Part shown: positions 33,317-42,498 of the stretch, piece after piece
Position numbering within the stretch: the stretch's first letter is position 1
Layout of the letters: every line of letters starts with the position of its first letter
Source: Kitasatospora humi
Lineage (GTDB): Bacteria > Actinomycetota > Actinomycetes > Streptomycetales > Streptomycetaceae
Assembly (NCBI RefSeq): GCF_020907985.1
Contig: NZ_JAJJPA010000003.1
Coordinates: forward strand, 279,667-343,666
DNA length: 64,000 nt
Direction of reading: 5' to 3'
The notes under the pieces: model-generated
Seen by the model: only the letters and a program-made list of their open reading frames with translations
Database searches by the model: none
Told to the model about the DNA's origin: nothing
Translations under genes and position numbers: made by a program

Positions 33317-34299
33317 GCACGGCATCCCCCACCCGCCCCGGCGGGCTCCCCAGCCCGCCGGGGCGGCCGGCGAACAAGGCGGCCGAGGCCCGCCGCCCCC
33401 GTGCGGACCGCCGCGCCTGGGGGGCGTTCGCCCTGCTCGCCGGGCCGATGCTGATCGGCCTGGGCGTCTTCAAGTACGTCGCCATCGGCTGGAGCTTCCT
33501 GCTCAGCCTCAGCGAGGCCCGCGGCACCATCGCGCTGGGCCACTGGGTGGGACTGGCGAACTACCAGACGCTGCTCTCCGCCGCCGCCTTCCGCGACTCG
33601 CTGCTGCAGATCCTGCTGTTCACGCTCTTCATCGTGCCGGTGACCTTCGCCGGGTCCCTGGGTCTGGCCCTGCTGGTGCACCGGATCCGGCGCGGCCGGG
33701 CAGTGCTGCGCACCGCGTTCCTGATCCCGGCCGCGGTCTCCTACGTCGCCGCCTCGCTGCTGTGGAAGATGTGCCTGTTCAACGGCCTGCCCTCGGGCAT
33801 CGCCAACATGATCGGCAGCTGGTTCGGGATGTCCGCCGTCCCGTGGATCCAGAGCACGCACCCGCCGCTGTACTGGATCGTCCTGGTCACCATGCGGCTC
33901 TGGCTCCAGGTCGGCTTCTACATGGTGCTCTTCCTGGCCGGCCTCCAGGGCATCCCGCGCGACGTCTACGAAGCGGCGGCACTCGACGGTGCCACCGGCC
34001 TGCGGCTGCTGCGCAGGATCACCCTGCCGATGCTGCGCAACACCTCGGTGGCCGTCCTGATGCTCCAGTTCATCGCCGCCTTCCAGGCGTTCGACGAGTT
34101 CTACAACCTGTTCAGCAGCGGGCTCAGCGGCACCGGGACGGCCCCGGTCCAAACGCCGCTGGTGTACCTCTACAACACCGCGATGGGAGATCAGGACTAC
34201 GGCCTCGGGTCGGCCGGAGCCTTCGTGCTCACCGCGCTGATCGTCGGCGTGACCCTGATCCAGGGCCGGATCACCGGCTTCGGCAGGAACGAAGGATGA
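33313..34299 (+). CDS. Carbohydrate ABC transporter permease, MalF/UgpA type
   Basis: First membrane subunit of the oligosaccharide importer, 328 residues. After a basic N-terminus come six membrane segments, the first AFALLAGPMLIGLGVF. The EAA loop that docks the ATPase reads DVYEAAALDGATGLRLLRRI with the conserved Gly. The ATG at 33313 overlaps the binding-protein stop (ATGA), and its own stop overlaps the next permease in the same way. Confidence 0.93.
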   Translation: MSTASPTRPGGLPSPPGRPANKAAEARRPRADRRAWGAFALLAGPMLIGLGVFKYVAIGWSFLLSLSEARGTIALGHWVGLANYQTLLSAAAFRDSLLQILLFTLFIVPVTFAGSLGLALLVHRIRRGRAVLRTAFLIPAAVSYVAASLLWKMCLFNGLPSGIANMIGSWFGMSAVPWIQSTHPPLYWIVLVTMRLWLQVGFYMVLFLAGLQGIPRDVYEAAALDGATGLRLLRRITLPMLRNTSVAVLMLQFIAAFQAFDEFYNLFSSGLSGTGTAPVQTPLVYLYNTAMGDQDYGLGSAGAFVLTALIVGVTLIQGRITGFGRNEG

Positions 34300-35147
34300 G
34301 CGGGATGACGACTCGACAGGCGCTGCGGATCGCCCGGCGACCGGTGCGCGGCCTGGTGGCCGGGCTGCTGATGGTGGTCTTCCTGACGCCCTTCTACCTG
34401 ATGCTGCGCAACGCGCTGATGGACACCAAGGGCCTGACCTCGCCGCACTGGACCTGGTGGCCGTCCACCATGCACTGGGGGAACTTCACCGCGCTGTTCT
34501 CCGACCCGACCCTGCACATGGGCCAGGCACTGGGCAACTCGCTGCTGATCGCCGGGATCACCGCGCCGGTCTCCACCCTGCTGGCCTCGGCCGCCGGGTA
34601 CGCCCTGGCGCGGATCCCGGTCCCGGGGCGCGGCGTGGTGCTCGCCCTGGTGGTCGCAACCCTGATGATCCCGGGCTCGGTCACCTTCGTGCCCACCTTC
34701 GTGGTGGTCGGATCACTCGGCGGGATCAACACGCTGTGGGGCATCATCGCCCCCGGACTGTTCAACCCGTTCGCGGTGCTGCTGTTCCGCAACTTCTACC
34801 TGCAGTTCCCCAGCGAGATCGAGGAAGCCGGACGGTTGGACGGCCTCGGCTGGTTCGGGCTCTACCGCCGGATCGCACTGCCGTCCTCCGGCGCCATGCT
34901 CGCCTCGCTCGGCGCGCTCTCCTTCATCGACAGCTGGAACGCGTTCCTGTGGCCGCTGGTGGTCGGGCAGGATCCGTCCGCCTGGACGGCCCAGATCGCG
35001 CTGTCCACCTTCCTCACCTCGCAGACCATCAACCTGCCCGGCCTGTTCGCCGGCGCGGTGGTGACGGTCACCCCGCTCGTGGTCATGTTCCTGATCGCCC
35101 AGCGCTACATCGTCGAGGGCATCGCCACCAGCGGTCTCAAGGGCTGA
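34296..35147 (+). CDS. Carbohydrate ABC transporter permease, MalG/UgpE type
   Basis: Second membrane subunit, 283 residues. Six predicted membrane segments, among them LVAGLLMVVFLTPFYLML, and the docking loop EIEEAGRLDGLGWFGLYRRI. Overlaps the previous gene by four bases. Together with the two preceding genes it gives a complete importer apart from the shared ATPase. GH5 follows after 115 bp. Confidence 0.93.
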   Translation: MSGMTTRQALRIARRPVRGLVAGLLMVVFLTPFYLMLRNALMDTKGLTSPHWTWWPSTMHWGNFTALFSDPTLHMGQALGNSLLIAGITAPVSTLLASAAGYALARIPVPGRGVVLALVVATLMIPGSVTFVPTFVVVGSLGGINTLWGIIAPGLFNPFAVLLFRNFYLQFPSEIEEAGRLDGLGWFGLYRRIALPSSGAMLASLGALSFIDSWNAFLWPLVVGQDPSAWTAQIALSTFLTSQTINLPGLFAGAVVTVTPLVVMFLIAQRYIVEGIATSGLKG

Positions 35148-35262
35148 GCCGCCCCGAGCCCACCTGCCCCGGACCGCCGACCCGTACCCCCACTACGGAT
35201 CGTCGGTCCGGTCCGCACCGCCCCACCACTCCCTCAATCCCACTCCTTAGGAGGGAAAGACC

Positions 35263-37221
35263 ATGAGAAGCGCTTCCATCGGGAGAAGACCCGTCGCCCG
35301 CCTGCTGCCGGCGGCCGTCGCGGTCACCGCCCTGGTACTCGCGGGAGCCCCGTGCGCCGGCGCCGCGCCGGTCACCCAGGCAGCCACCAGCACCGCCCCC
35401 ACCGCGCTGACCGGTGCCCAGCTCTCCGCGTCCTGGACCGGCCCGCTCAGCACCCGCGGCCGGTACATCGTCGACGCGAACGGCAACCGGTTCAAGCTGC
35501 AGGCCGGCAACTGGTCCGGCGCGCAGGGCACCTGGGAAGGCAGCGGGGACGTCAACGACCCGGCGAACAACCAGGCCGGCCAGGTGTCCCACAACATCCC
35601 GCTCGGGCTCGACCGCAAGCCGATCGCGCAGATCCTGGCCGACTTCCACGCCCTGGGCATCAACAGCATCCGGCTGCCGTTCGCCAACGCGCTGATCCAC
35701 GACACCGGCACCGTGCCGGACTCGGCGGTGGCGGCGAACCCACAGCTGAAGGGCATGACCCCGCTCCAGGTCTATGACGCCGTGGTGGCCGCGCTGACCG
35801 GCGACGGGTTCGCGGTGATCCTCAACAACCACACCACCAGCTACCGGTTCTGCTGCGGCCTGGACGGCAACGAGCGCTGGAACAGCGGCCAGACCACCCA
35901 GCAGTGGGAGGACGACTGGCTGTTCATGGTGAACCGCTACAAGAACAACAAGCGCGTGGTCGGCGCCGACCTGCGCAACGAGGTCCGGCGCGACACCCTG
36001 GACGACCCCAACTGGGGCATGGGTGACAGCCACGACGAGTACGCCGCCTTCGAGGAGGCCGGCAACAAGATCCTCCAGGCCGACCCCGACATGCTGATCA
36101 TCATGGAGGGCATCAACTGGCAGGGCATCCCGACGGCCATCACCCCGCACAGCCGGCCGATGCTCACCCCGGTCGCCAACCTCTCCAACACCCTGATCAA
36201 CTCCGGCAAGCTGGTGTACTCCGCGCACTTCTACGCCTACACCGGCCCGGCCAACTCCGGTGCCACCAGCGGCCTCGGCGTCACCAGCGACCCGCGCTAC
36301 GAGGACTTCACCCCCGACCAGCTCGCCCAGGTGGTCAACCAGGAAGCCCTGTTCGTCACCCAGTCCGGCCAGCACTTCACCGCCCCCGTGTGGGTGAGCG
36401 AGTTCGGTGCCGCCGGTCGCGGCTCCACGGACACCAAGGAGCAGGCCTGGTTCGACAACTTCACCGACATCCTGGTGAAGAACGACACCGACTTCTCCAT
36501 CTGGCCGCTGGTCGGCTGGACCGACGCCAACGGAAACCCGCAGGACAACTGGGCGCTGCTGTCCTACGACACCACCGGCAAGCGGCTCGGCATGGAGGAC
36601 CCGGGCGACTGGCGGGCCACCGACTGGAACAAGCTGGTCGACGCCCCCAGCACCACCGGCCAGATCCCGCAGGTGAACCACTGGAACATGCTGGACCTGG
36701 ACTTCGGCGACCAGGACGTCTCCAGCAGGATGCTCGCCCAGGGCGACTGGTCCGCCGGCAACCGCAAGGGCAACTGCCCGGACACCCAACGCCTGGTGGG
36801 CCTGGGCCGCAGCGACAGTCGCGGCCTGTGCACCGACGCCGGCGAACCCGCCACCACGGGCGGGCCGTTCACCACCGTCACCGACGAGCGCTACGTCACC
36901 GAAGGCGACTGGGCGGCCGGCTACAACAAGCTGCAGTGCCCCGACAACACCTACGCGGTCGGCTACAGCGTCAACAAGAACGCCATGGCCGCCCTGCTCT
37001 GCGCGCCGTCCGCCCGCACCCTGCCGACCGCCGGGCACGACGTCTGGTTCGACCACGCCGACAACCGCCCCACCAGCGGCGGCTCGAACGCCAGCGACTG
37101 GGCACCCGGCTACTACAAGGGCCAGTGCGCCGACAACGAGTACGTCGCCGGCGTCGCCTACACCTGGAACTGGAACGACGGCGGAGTCCCCGACGCCCTG
37201 CTCTGCCGCCCGCTGAGCTGA
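35263..37221 (+). CDS. Secreted glycoside hydrolase GH5 with C-terminal triple repeat
   Basis: Extracellular endo-acting glycosidase of 652 residues. A signal peptide runs to about residue 35 (LVLAGAPCAGAAP). The GH5 barrel covers about residues 65-450: acid/base Glu240 in ADLRNEVR and nucleophile Glu380 in WVSEFG, with LGINSIRLPF before them. The C-terminal part carries three cysteine-containing repeats built on DWAxGYxKxQCxDNxYxxG (about residues 494, 547 and 609). AGGAGGG lies before the ATG. Which beta-linked polymer it cuts cannot be read; the neighbouring beta-galactosidase and alpha-mannosidase suggest a galactose/mannose-containing glycan. Confidence 0.9.
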   Translation: MRSASIGRRPVARLLPAAVAVTALVLAGAPCAGAAPVTQAATSTAPTALTGAQLSASWTGPLSTRGRYIVDANGNRFKLQAGNWSGAQGTWEGSGDVNDPANNQAGQVSHNIPLGLDRKPIAQILADFHALGINSIRLPFANALIHDTGTVPDSAVAANPQLKGMTPLQVYDAVVAALTGDGFAVILNNHTTSYRFCCGLDGNERWNSGQTTQQWEDDWLFMVNRYKNNKRVVGADLRNEVRRDTLDDPNWGMGDSHDEYAAFEEAGNKILQADPDMLIIMEGINWQGIPTAITPHSRPMLTPVANLSNTLINSGKLVYSAHFYAYTGPANSGATSGLGVTSDPRYEDFTPDQLAQVVNQEALFVTQSGQHFTAPVWVSEFGAAGRGSTDTKEQAWFDNFTDILVKNDTDFSIWPLVGWTDANGNPQDNWALLSYDTTGKRLGMEDPGDWRATDWNKLVDAPSTTGQIPQVNHWNMLDLDFGDQDVSSRMLAQGDWSAGNRKGNCPDTQRLVGLGRSDSRGLCTDAGEPATTGGPFTTVTDERYVTEGDWAAGYNKLQCPDNTYAVGYSVNKNAMAALLCAPSARTLPTAGHDVWFDHADNRPTSGGSNASDWAPGYYKGQCADNEYVAGVAYTWNWNDGGVPDALLCRPLS

Positions 37222-37261
37222 CCAACCTCTGATCAGTCACACCCTGAGGAGCCCCCACGCC

Positions 37262-39001
37262 ATGCCACGACTGGAGATCGCCGCAGACGGCTTCCGTCTC
37301 GACGACCGACCGTTCCGCATCCTTTCCGGCGGACTGCACTACTTCCGCGTCCACCCGGAGCAGTGGGCCGACCGGCTCCACAAGGCACGGCTGCTGGGGC
37401 TCAACACGGTCGAGACCTACGTCCCGTGGAACCTGCACTCCCCGCGCCGCGGCGAGTTCCGACTGGACGCGGGTCTCGACCTGCCCCACTTCCTCGAGTT
37501 GGCCGCCGCCGAGGGCCTGCACGTCCTGCTGCGGCCCGGCCCCTACATCTGCGCCGAGTGGGAGGGCGGCGGCCTGCCCTCCTGGCTGCTCACCGACCAG
37601 GACATCGAACTGCGCAGCCGCGACCCGCGCTTCATGACGGCACTGGACGAGTACCTCGGGCAGCTGCTGGCGGCGGTCCGGCCCCACCTCGACAGCACCG
37701 TCATCGCCGTGCAGTTGGAGAACGAGTACGGCGCCTACGGCAGCGACACCGAATACCTCGCCGAATCGGCCGCACTGCTGCGCCGGCACGGCGTCGACGT
37801 CCCGCTGTTCACCTGCGACCAGCCGGCCGACCTCGCCCGGGGCGGCCTGGACGGCGTGCTGCGCACCGCCAACTTCGGCAGCCGGGTCGAGGCCGGGCTC
37901 ACCGAGCTGCGCCGGCACCAGCCCGAAGGCCCGCTGATGTGCTCGGAGTTCTGGATCGGCTGGTTCGACCGCTGGGGCGGCATCCACGTCACCCGGGACC
38001 CCGAGGACGCGGCCGCCGACCTCGACCGGCTGCTCGCCGCCGGAGCCTCGGTCAACATCTACATGCTCCACGGCGGCACCAACTTCGGCTTCACCAACGG
38101 AGCCAACGACAAGGGCGTCTACCGGCCCACCGCCACCTCCTACGACTACGACGCGCTGCTCGACGAAGCCGGCGATCCCACGCCCAAGTACGAGGCCTTC
38201 CGCAGGGTCATCGCCAAGTACGCGCCCGTGCCCGACGAGGAGACGCCGGCGCCCGGCACGAAGCTCGCCCCCGTCCGGGTCGAACTCACCGAGCGCGCAG
38301 GCCTGCTGGACCAGGCGCAGCTGCTCGGTGAGGCGGTCACGGCCGACCGGCCGCGAACCATGGAGGAGCTCGGCCAGTCCTTCGGGTTCGTCCTCTACGA
38401 GACCGTCCTGCCGGCGGCCGGCCCGGTGGTGCTGCGGGTCGACCAGGTGCGGGACCGCGCACAGGTCTTCGTGGACGGGCAGCCGGTCGGGGTGCTGGAG
38501 CGCGAGAGCCACGAGCAGGCGCTCGCCTTCACCGCGCCGCGGCCCGGTGCCCGGCTGGCGGTGCTCGTGGAGAACCAGGGCCGGGTCAACTACGGGCCCG
38601 GGATCCACGACCGCAAGGGACTGCTCGGCGAGGTCACTCTCAACGGCGAGCCCGCGGCAGCCTGGACCAGCCGTCCGCTGCCGCTGGACCGCCTGGACGA
38701 CCTGGAGTTCAGCTCCGCCGGGGAGCCCGCCGTGGGGCCCGCCTTCCACCGGGGGCAGGTCGAGCTCGAGCAGCCCGCCGACGGCCACCTCGCCCTCGAC
38801 GGCTGGACCAAGGGCCACGTCTGGGTCAACGGCTTCGCCCTCGGCCGGTACTGGTCGCGCGGCCCGCAGACCACGCTCTACGTGCCCGCCCCCGTCCTCC
38901 GGGCCGGCCGCAACGACATCACCGTCCTCGAACTCCACGCCTCGACGACCAGCTGGGTGGAACTGCGGGACAAGCAGGGACTCGGGCCCACCGAGGACTG
39001 A
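37262..39001 (+). CDS. Beta-galactosidase, GH35
   Basis: Removes terminal beta-galactose. 579 residues; the catalytic barrel begins FRLDDRPFRILSGGLHYFR and holds acid/base Glu155 in QLENEYGAYG and nucleophile Glu229 in LMCSEFWIGWFD, followed by LHGGTNFGFTNGAN. C-terminal beta-sandwich domains typical for bacterial GH35 close the chain (WVNGFALGRYWSRGPQ). No signal peptide, so it acts on imported sugars. GAGGAG lies before the ATG. 40 bp after GH5 and 24 bp before GH38, all in one operon. Confidence 0.94.
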   Translation: MPRLEIAADGFRLDDRPFRILSGGLHYFRVHPEQWADRLHKARLLGLNTVETYVPWNLHSPRRGEFRLDAGLDLPHFLELAAAEGLHVLLRPGPYICAEWEGGGLPSWLLTDQDIELRSRDPRFMTALDEYLGQLLAAVRPHLDSTVIAVQLENEYGAYGSDTEYLAESAALLRRHGVDVPLFTCDQPADLARGGLDGVLRTANFGSRVEAGLTELRRHQPEGPLMCSEFWIGWFDRWGGIHVTRDPEDAAADLDRLLAAGASVNIYMLHGGTNFGFTNGANDKGVYRPTATSYDYDALLDEAGDPTPKYEAFRRVIAKYAPVPDEETPAPGTKLAPVRVELTERAGLLDQAQLLGEAVTADRPRTMEELGQSFGFVLYETVLPAAGPVVLRVDQVRDRAQVFVDGQPVGVLERESHEQALAFTAPRPGARLAVLVENQGRVNYGPGIHDRKGLLGEVTLNGEPAAAWTSRPLPLDRLDDLEFSSAGEPAVGPAFHRGQVELEQPADGHLALDGWTKGHVWVNGFALGRYWSRGPQTTLYVPAPVLRAGRNDITVLELHASTTSWVELRDKQGLGPTED

Positions 39002-39025
39002 TCCACCTACCCGGACGGAGAAACC

Positions 39026-42000
39026 GTGCACAGCAAGCGACGCCTCACCGAGGACCGGCTCGACCGGGTGCTGAACGAGCGCATCCGGCCCGCCGTCCAC
39101 GGCCGCACCGTACCGCTCCGGGTGGAGGTCTGGGACGTCCCCGGCGAGCCGGTGCCGGTGGCCGAGGCGCTGGCCGCTCCCTACCGGCCGATCGCGGTGG
39201 GCCACCGGTGGGGGCCGGTCTGGTCCACCAGTTGGTTCCGGATCACCGGCCGGGTGCCGGAGGAATGGGCCGGGCAGCGGGTCGAGGCGGTGCTCGACAT
39301 CGGCTTCAACAAGACCGGTCCGGGCTTCTCCGCCGAGGGCCTGGTGCACCGCGCCGACGGCACCGTGGTCAAGGCTCTCCACCCGCGCAACGCCTGGGTA
39401 CCGGTCGCCGAAAGCGCCGTCGGCGGTGAGGAGTTCACCTACTACATCGAGGCCGCCGCCAACCCGGTGCTGTGCGACGACCACCTCCCGACCCGGGCCG
39501 GCGACCGCCCCGGCTGGCTGACCGGCGGCGGCCCCGACCCGGAGCCGCTCTACCGGGTGCTCCGCGCCGACCTCGCCGTCCTCGACCGCCAGGTCTGGGA
39601 GCTGGTCCAGGATCTGGATGTGCTGGGCGAGTTGATGCGATCACTGCCAGAACTCGAGCCGCGCCGCTGGCAGTTGCTCACCACCATCGAGCGGGCACTG
39701 GACGCGGTGCACCTGCGGGACATCCCCGGCAGCGCCACCGCCGCGCGCGCCGTGCTGGCGCCCGCGCTCGCCTCGCCCGCCGCGCCCAGCGCGCACCGGC
39801 TGTCCGCCGTCGGGCACGCCCACATCGACACCGCCTGGCTGTGGCCGCTGCGCGAGACGGTGCGCAAGGTGTCCAGGACCGTCTCCAACGTGGTTCAGCT
39901 GATGGACGACCACCCGGGCTTCCGGTTCGTCATGTCCCAGGCGCAGCAACTGGCTTGGCTGAAGGAGCACAAGCCCGGGATCTACCAGCGGGTCAGGGAG
40001 AAGGTCGCCGGCGGGCAGTTCCTGCCGGTCGGCAGCCTGTGGGTGGAGCCCGACACCAACATCACCGGAGGTGAGGCGCTGGCCCGGCAACTGGTCCACG
40101 GCAAGCGCTTCTACCTGGAGGAGTTCGGCGTCGAGACCGAGGAGATGTGGCTGCCCGACACCTTCGGCTACAACGCGGCCATGCCGCAGCTGATGGAGCT
40201 CGCCGGGGTGCGCTGGTTCCTCACCCAGAAGATCTCCTGGAACACCACCAACAAGTTCCCGCACCACACCTTCTGGTGGGAGGGCATCGACGGCACCCGC
40301 GTCTTCAGCCACTTCCCGCCGGTGGACAGCTACAACTGCGAGGTGTCCGGGGCGGAGGTCGCCCTCGCGGTGGCCAACTTCCAGGACAAGGGCGCGGCCA
40401 ACCGCTCGCTGATGCCGTTCGGTTACGGTGACGGCGGGGGCGGTCCCAACCGGGAGATGCTGGCCCGCGCCGAGCGGCTCGCCGACCTGGAGGGTTCGGC
40501 GCGGGTCGTGATCGAGAGCCCGGCGTCCTTCTTCGAACGGGCCCACGCCGAGTACCCCGACGCGCCGGTGTGGGTGGGGGAGCTGTACCTGGAGTTCCAC
40601 CGGGGCACGCTGACCAGCCAGCTGCGGACCAAGCAGGGCAACCGGCGCAGCGAGCACCTGCTGCGGGAGGCCGAGCTGTGGTCGGCGACCGCCGCCCTGC
40701 GCACCGGGTTCGCTTACCCGTACCAGGAGTTGGACCGCCTGTGGAAGACGGTGCTGCTGCACCAGTTCCATGACATCCTGCCCGGCTCCTCGATCAGCTG
40801 GGTGCACCAGGAGGCCGAGCAGGCCCATGCCGACGTGCTCGCCGAACTGGGCGGGATCGTGGACGCCGCGCAGCGGGCGCTGGCCGGGGAGGGCGACCAG
40901 CAGGTCGTCTTCAACGCCGCCCCCCACGCCCGCGACGGCGTGCCCGCGCTCGGTGCCGCACTGCGCACCCGGCCCCCGGGCCGGTCCGTCGCCCCGGTGC
41001 CGTGCGAGGACGGCTTCGTGCTGGACAACGGCCTGGTCCGGATCCGGATCGACGGCCGGGGCCTGGTGGTCTCCGTCCACGACCTCGCGGCCGACCGCGA
41101 AGCCCTGGCCCCCGGCACCGCCGCCAACCTGCTCCAGTTGCACCAGGACTTCCCCAACGAGTACGACGCCTGGGACATCGACGAGTTCTACCGCAACACC
41201 GTCCACGACCTGCTCGACGCCGAGTCGGTGACCGCGCAGGACGGTGGTGTGCGGGTCGTCCGGACGCACCGCGACTCCCGCGTCGAGCAGCTGATCTCGC
41301 TGGCCGAGGGCTCCCGGCGGCTGGACATCGACACCCGGATCGACTGGCACGAGACGGAGCAACTGCTCAAGGCCGCCTTCCCGCTCGACGTGCGGGCCGA
41401 CCACTCCAGCGCGGAGATCCCGTTCGGACACGTCCAGCGCCCCACCCACACCAACACCAGCTGGGACGCCGCCAAGTTCGAGGTGTGCGCCCACCGCTTC
41501 CTGCACGTCGGCGAGCGGGGCTGGGGTGCGGCCGTGGTCAACGACTCGACCTACGGACACGAGGTCACCCGCGACGTCCGCCCCGACGGCGGGACCACCA
41601 CCACGGTCCGGCTCTCCCTGCTCCGGGCGCCGCGCTTCCCCGACCCGGAGGCCGACCGGGGCCGCCACCGGCTGCGTTACGGGCTCGTCGTCGGTGCCGA
41701 CATCGCCGACGCTGTCCGCGAAGGTTACGCGTTCAACCAGCAAGAACGCGTCGTCACCGGCTCGGCCGGGGTCGTACCGCTGGTCGCGACGGACAACCCG
41801 GCCGTCGTCGTCGAGACGGTCAAGCTCGCCGACGACCGCTCCGGCGACGTCGTCGTCCGCCTGTACGAAGCCCACGGCGGACGAGCCAGGGCCGTCCTGA
41901 CCGCCGGTTTCCCACTGGCCTGTGCAACCCCGACCGACCTGCTGGAGCGCGACCTCGACCAGGCGCCCCTCCCGGTCGGCGGTCGCCAAGTGCTCCTGGC

Positions 42001-42055
42001 CCTGCGCCCGTTCCAGATCCTCACGCTCCGGCTGCGGCCCGGCGCCGAGGCCTGA
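39026..42055 (+). CDS. Alpha-mannosidase, GH38
   Basis: Exo-acting, zinc-dependent alpha-mannosidase of 1009 residues. The catalytic domain has the metal motif GHAHIDTAWLWPLRE (His264, His266, Asp268) and nucleophile Asp378 in MWLPDTFGYN, then the central three-helix region (DRLWKTVLLHQFHDILPGSS) and C-terminal beta domains. GTG start with CGGAGAAACC upstream. No signal peptide. Combination with GH35 and GH36 in one ROK-controlled locus fits stepwise trimming of an imported glycan carrying galactose and alpha-mannose, for example an N-glycan or galactomannan fragment. Confidence 0.94.
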   Translation: MHSKRRLTEDRLDRVLNERIRPAVHGRTVPLRVEVWDVPGEPVPVAEALAAPYRPIAVGHRWGPVWSTSWFRITGRVPEEWAGQRVEAVLDIGFNKTGPGFSAEGLVHRADGTVVKALHPRNAWVPVAESAVGGEEFTYYIEAAANPVLCDDHLPTRAGDRPGWLTGGGPDPEPLYRVLRADLAVLDRQVWELVQDLDVLGELMRSLPELEPRRWQLLTTIERALDAVHLRDIPGSATAARAVLAPALASPAAPSAHRLSAVGHAHIDTAWLWPLRETVRKVSRTVSNVVQLMDDHPGFRFVMSQAQQLAWLKEHKPGIYQRVREKVAGGQFLPVGSLWVEPDTNITGGEALARQLVHGKRFYLEEFGVETEEMWLPDTFGYNAAMPQLMELAGVRWFLTQKISWNTTNKFPHHTFWWEGIDGTRVFSHFPPVDSYNCEVSGAEVALAVANFQDKGAANRSLMPFGYGDGGGGPNREMLARAERLADLEGSARVVIESPASFFERAHAEYPDAPVWVGELYLEFHRGTLTSQLRTKQGNRRSEHLLREAELWSATAALRTGFAYPYQELDRLWKTVLLHQFHDILPGSSISWVHQEAEQAHADVLAELGGIVDAAQRALAGEGDQQVVFNAAPHARDGVPALGAALRTRPPGRSVAPVPCEDGFVLDNGLVRIRIDGRGLVVSVHDLAADREALAPGTAANLLQLHQDFPNEYDAWDIDEFYRNTVHDLLDAESVTAQDGGVRVVRTHRDSRVEQLISLAEGSRRLDIDTRIDWHETEQLLKAAFPLDVRADHSSAEIPFGHVQRPTHTNTSWDAAKFEVCAHRFLHVGERGWGAAVVNDSTYGHEVTRDVRPDGGTTTTVRLSLLRAPRFPDPEADRGRHRLRYGLVVGADIADAVREGYAFNQQERVVTGSAGVVPLVATDNPAVVVETVKLADDRSGDVVVRLYEAHGGRARAVLTAGFPLACATPTDLLERDLDQAPLPVGGRQVLLALRPFQILTLRLRPGAEA

Positions 42056-42057
42056 CC

Positions 42058-42082
42058 GCAGCCGCGCCGCCCGGGCGGCTGC
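42058..42082 (+). terminator. Short GC hairpin after the glycan operon
   Basis: The arms GCAGCCGC (42058-42065) and GCGGCTGC (42075-42082) enclose nine bases, directly after the GH38 stop. Confidence 0.6.
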
Positions 42083-42498
42083 GCCGCACTCGTCAATGGG
42101 AGCGCGGAGGGCGAACCGAATGCCGCGCCGGAACAGTCTGAATCCTTCGAAAACTGTTGGGAGCAACAGCCTTTACTGTTATTGAACATCGCGCTACGCG
42201 CATTGACCGGCGACGGCCCGCCGATCCGTTTTCCGTTGCGTTGACCTGCAATCTTTTTCTGCGCGGTCGTCATTGACGGCCATTCACCGCCTCTGCTTTG
42301 CTAACGCGTGCCAGGTGGTCGGCAGGGTTGTCAAATCCCCACTGCGGCCCGTCAGTTCGTCAGGACTTTCGGGCAGCTGAAACCCGTGCCGATGTGTGGA
42401 CGTCCGATCGGGCGCCGCACGGCTACCTGTTCCCCGTCCCCACATGCTGCCGCCGCGCCCCCATCCCGGCGCGGACAGCAGGAGAGAGGCTCCCCCAC
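42083..42498. promoter_or_regulatory. AT-richer leader region of the secreted HEYAE protein
   Basis: About 416 bp without a gene. The stretch 42120-42300 is clearly less GC-rich than anything nearby and contains a small hairpin (CTGTTG at 42154-42159 and CAACAG at 42164-42169). TTGACC near 42241 could be a -35. The strong base-composition change marks it as regulatory rather than coding. Confidence 0.45.

Noticed and set aside
35137..42166. Very long minus-strand frames (639, 837 and 841 codons) opposite GH5, GH35 and GH38
   Set aside because: They mirror the third-position GC of the real genes, give repetitive Gly/Val/Asp/Arg sequence with no motifs, and the plus-strand genes carry complete catalytic residues.
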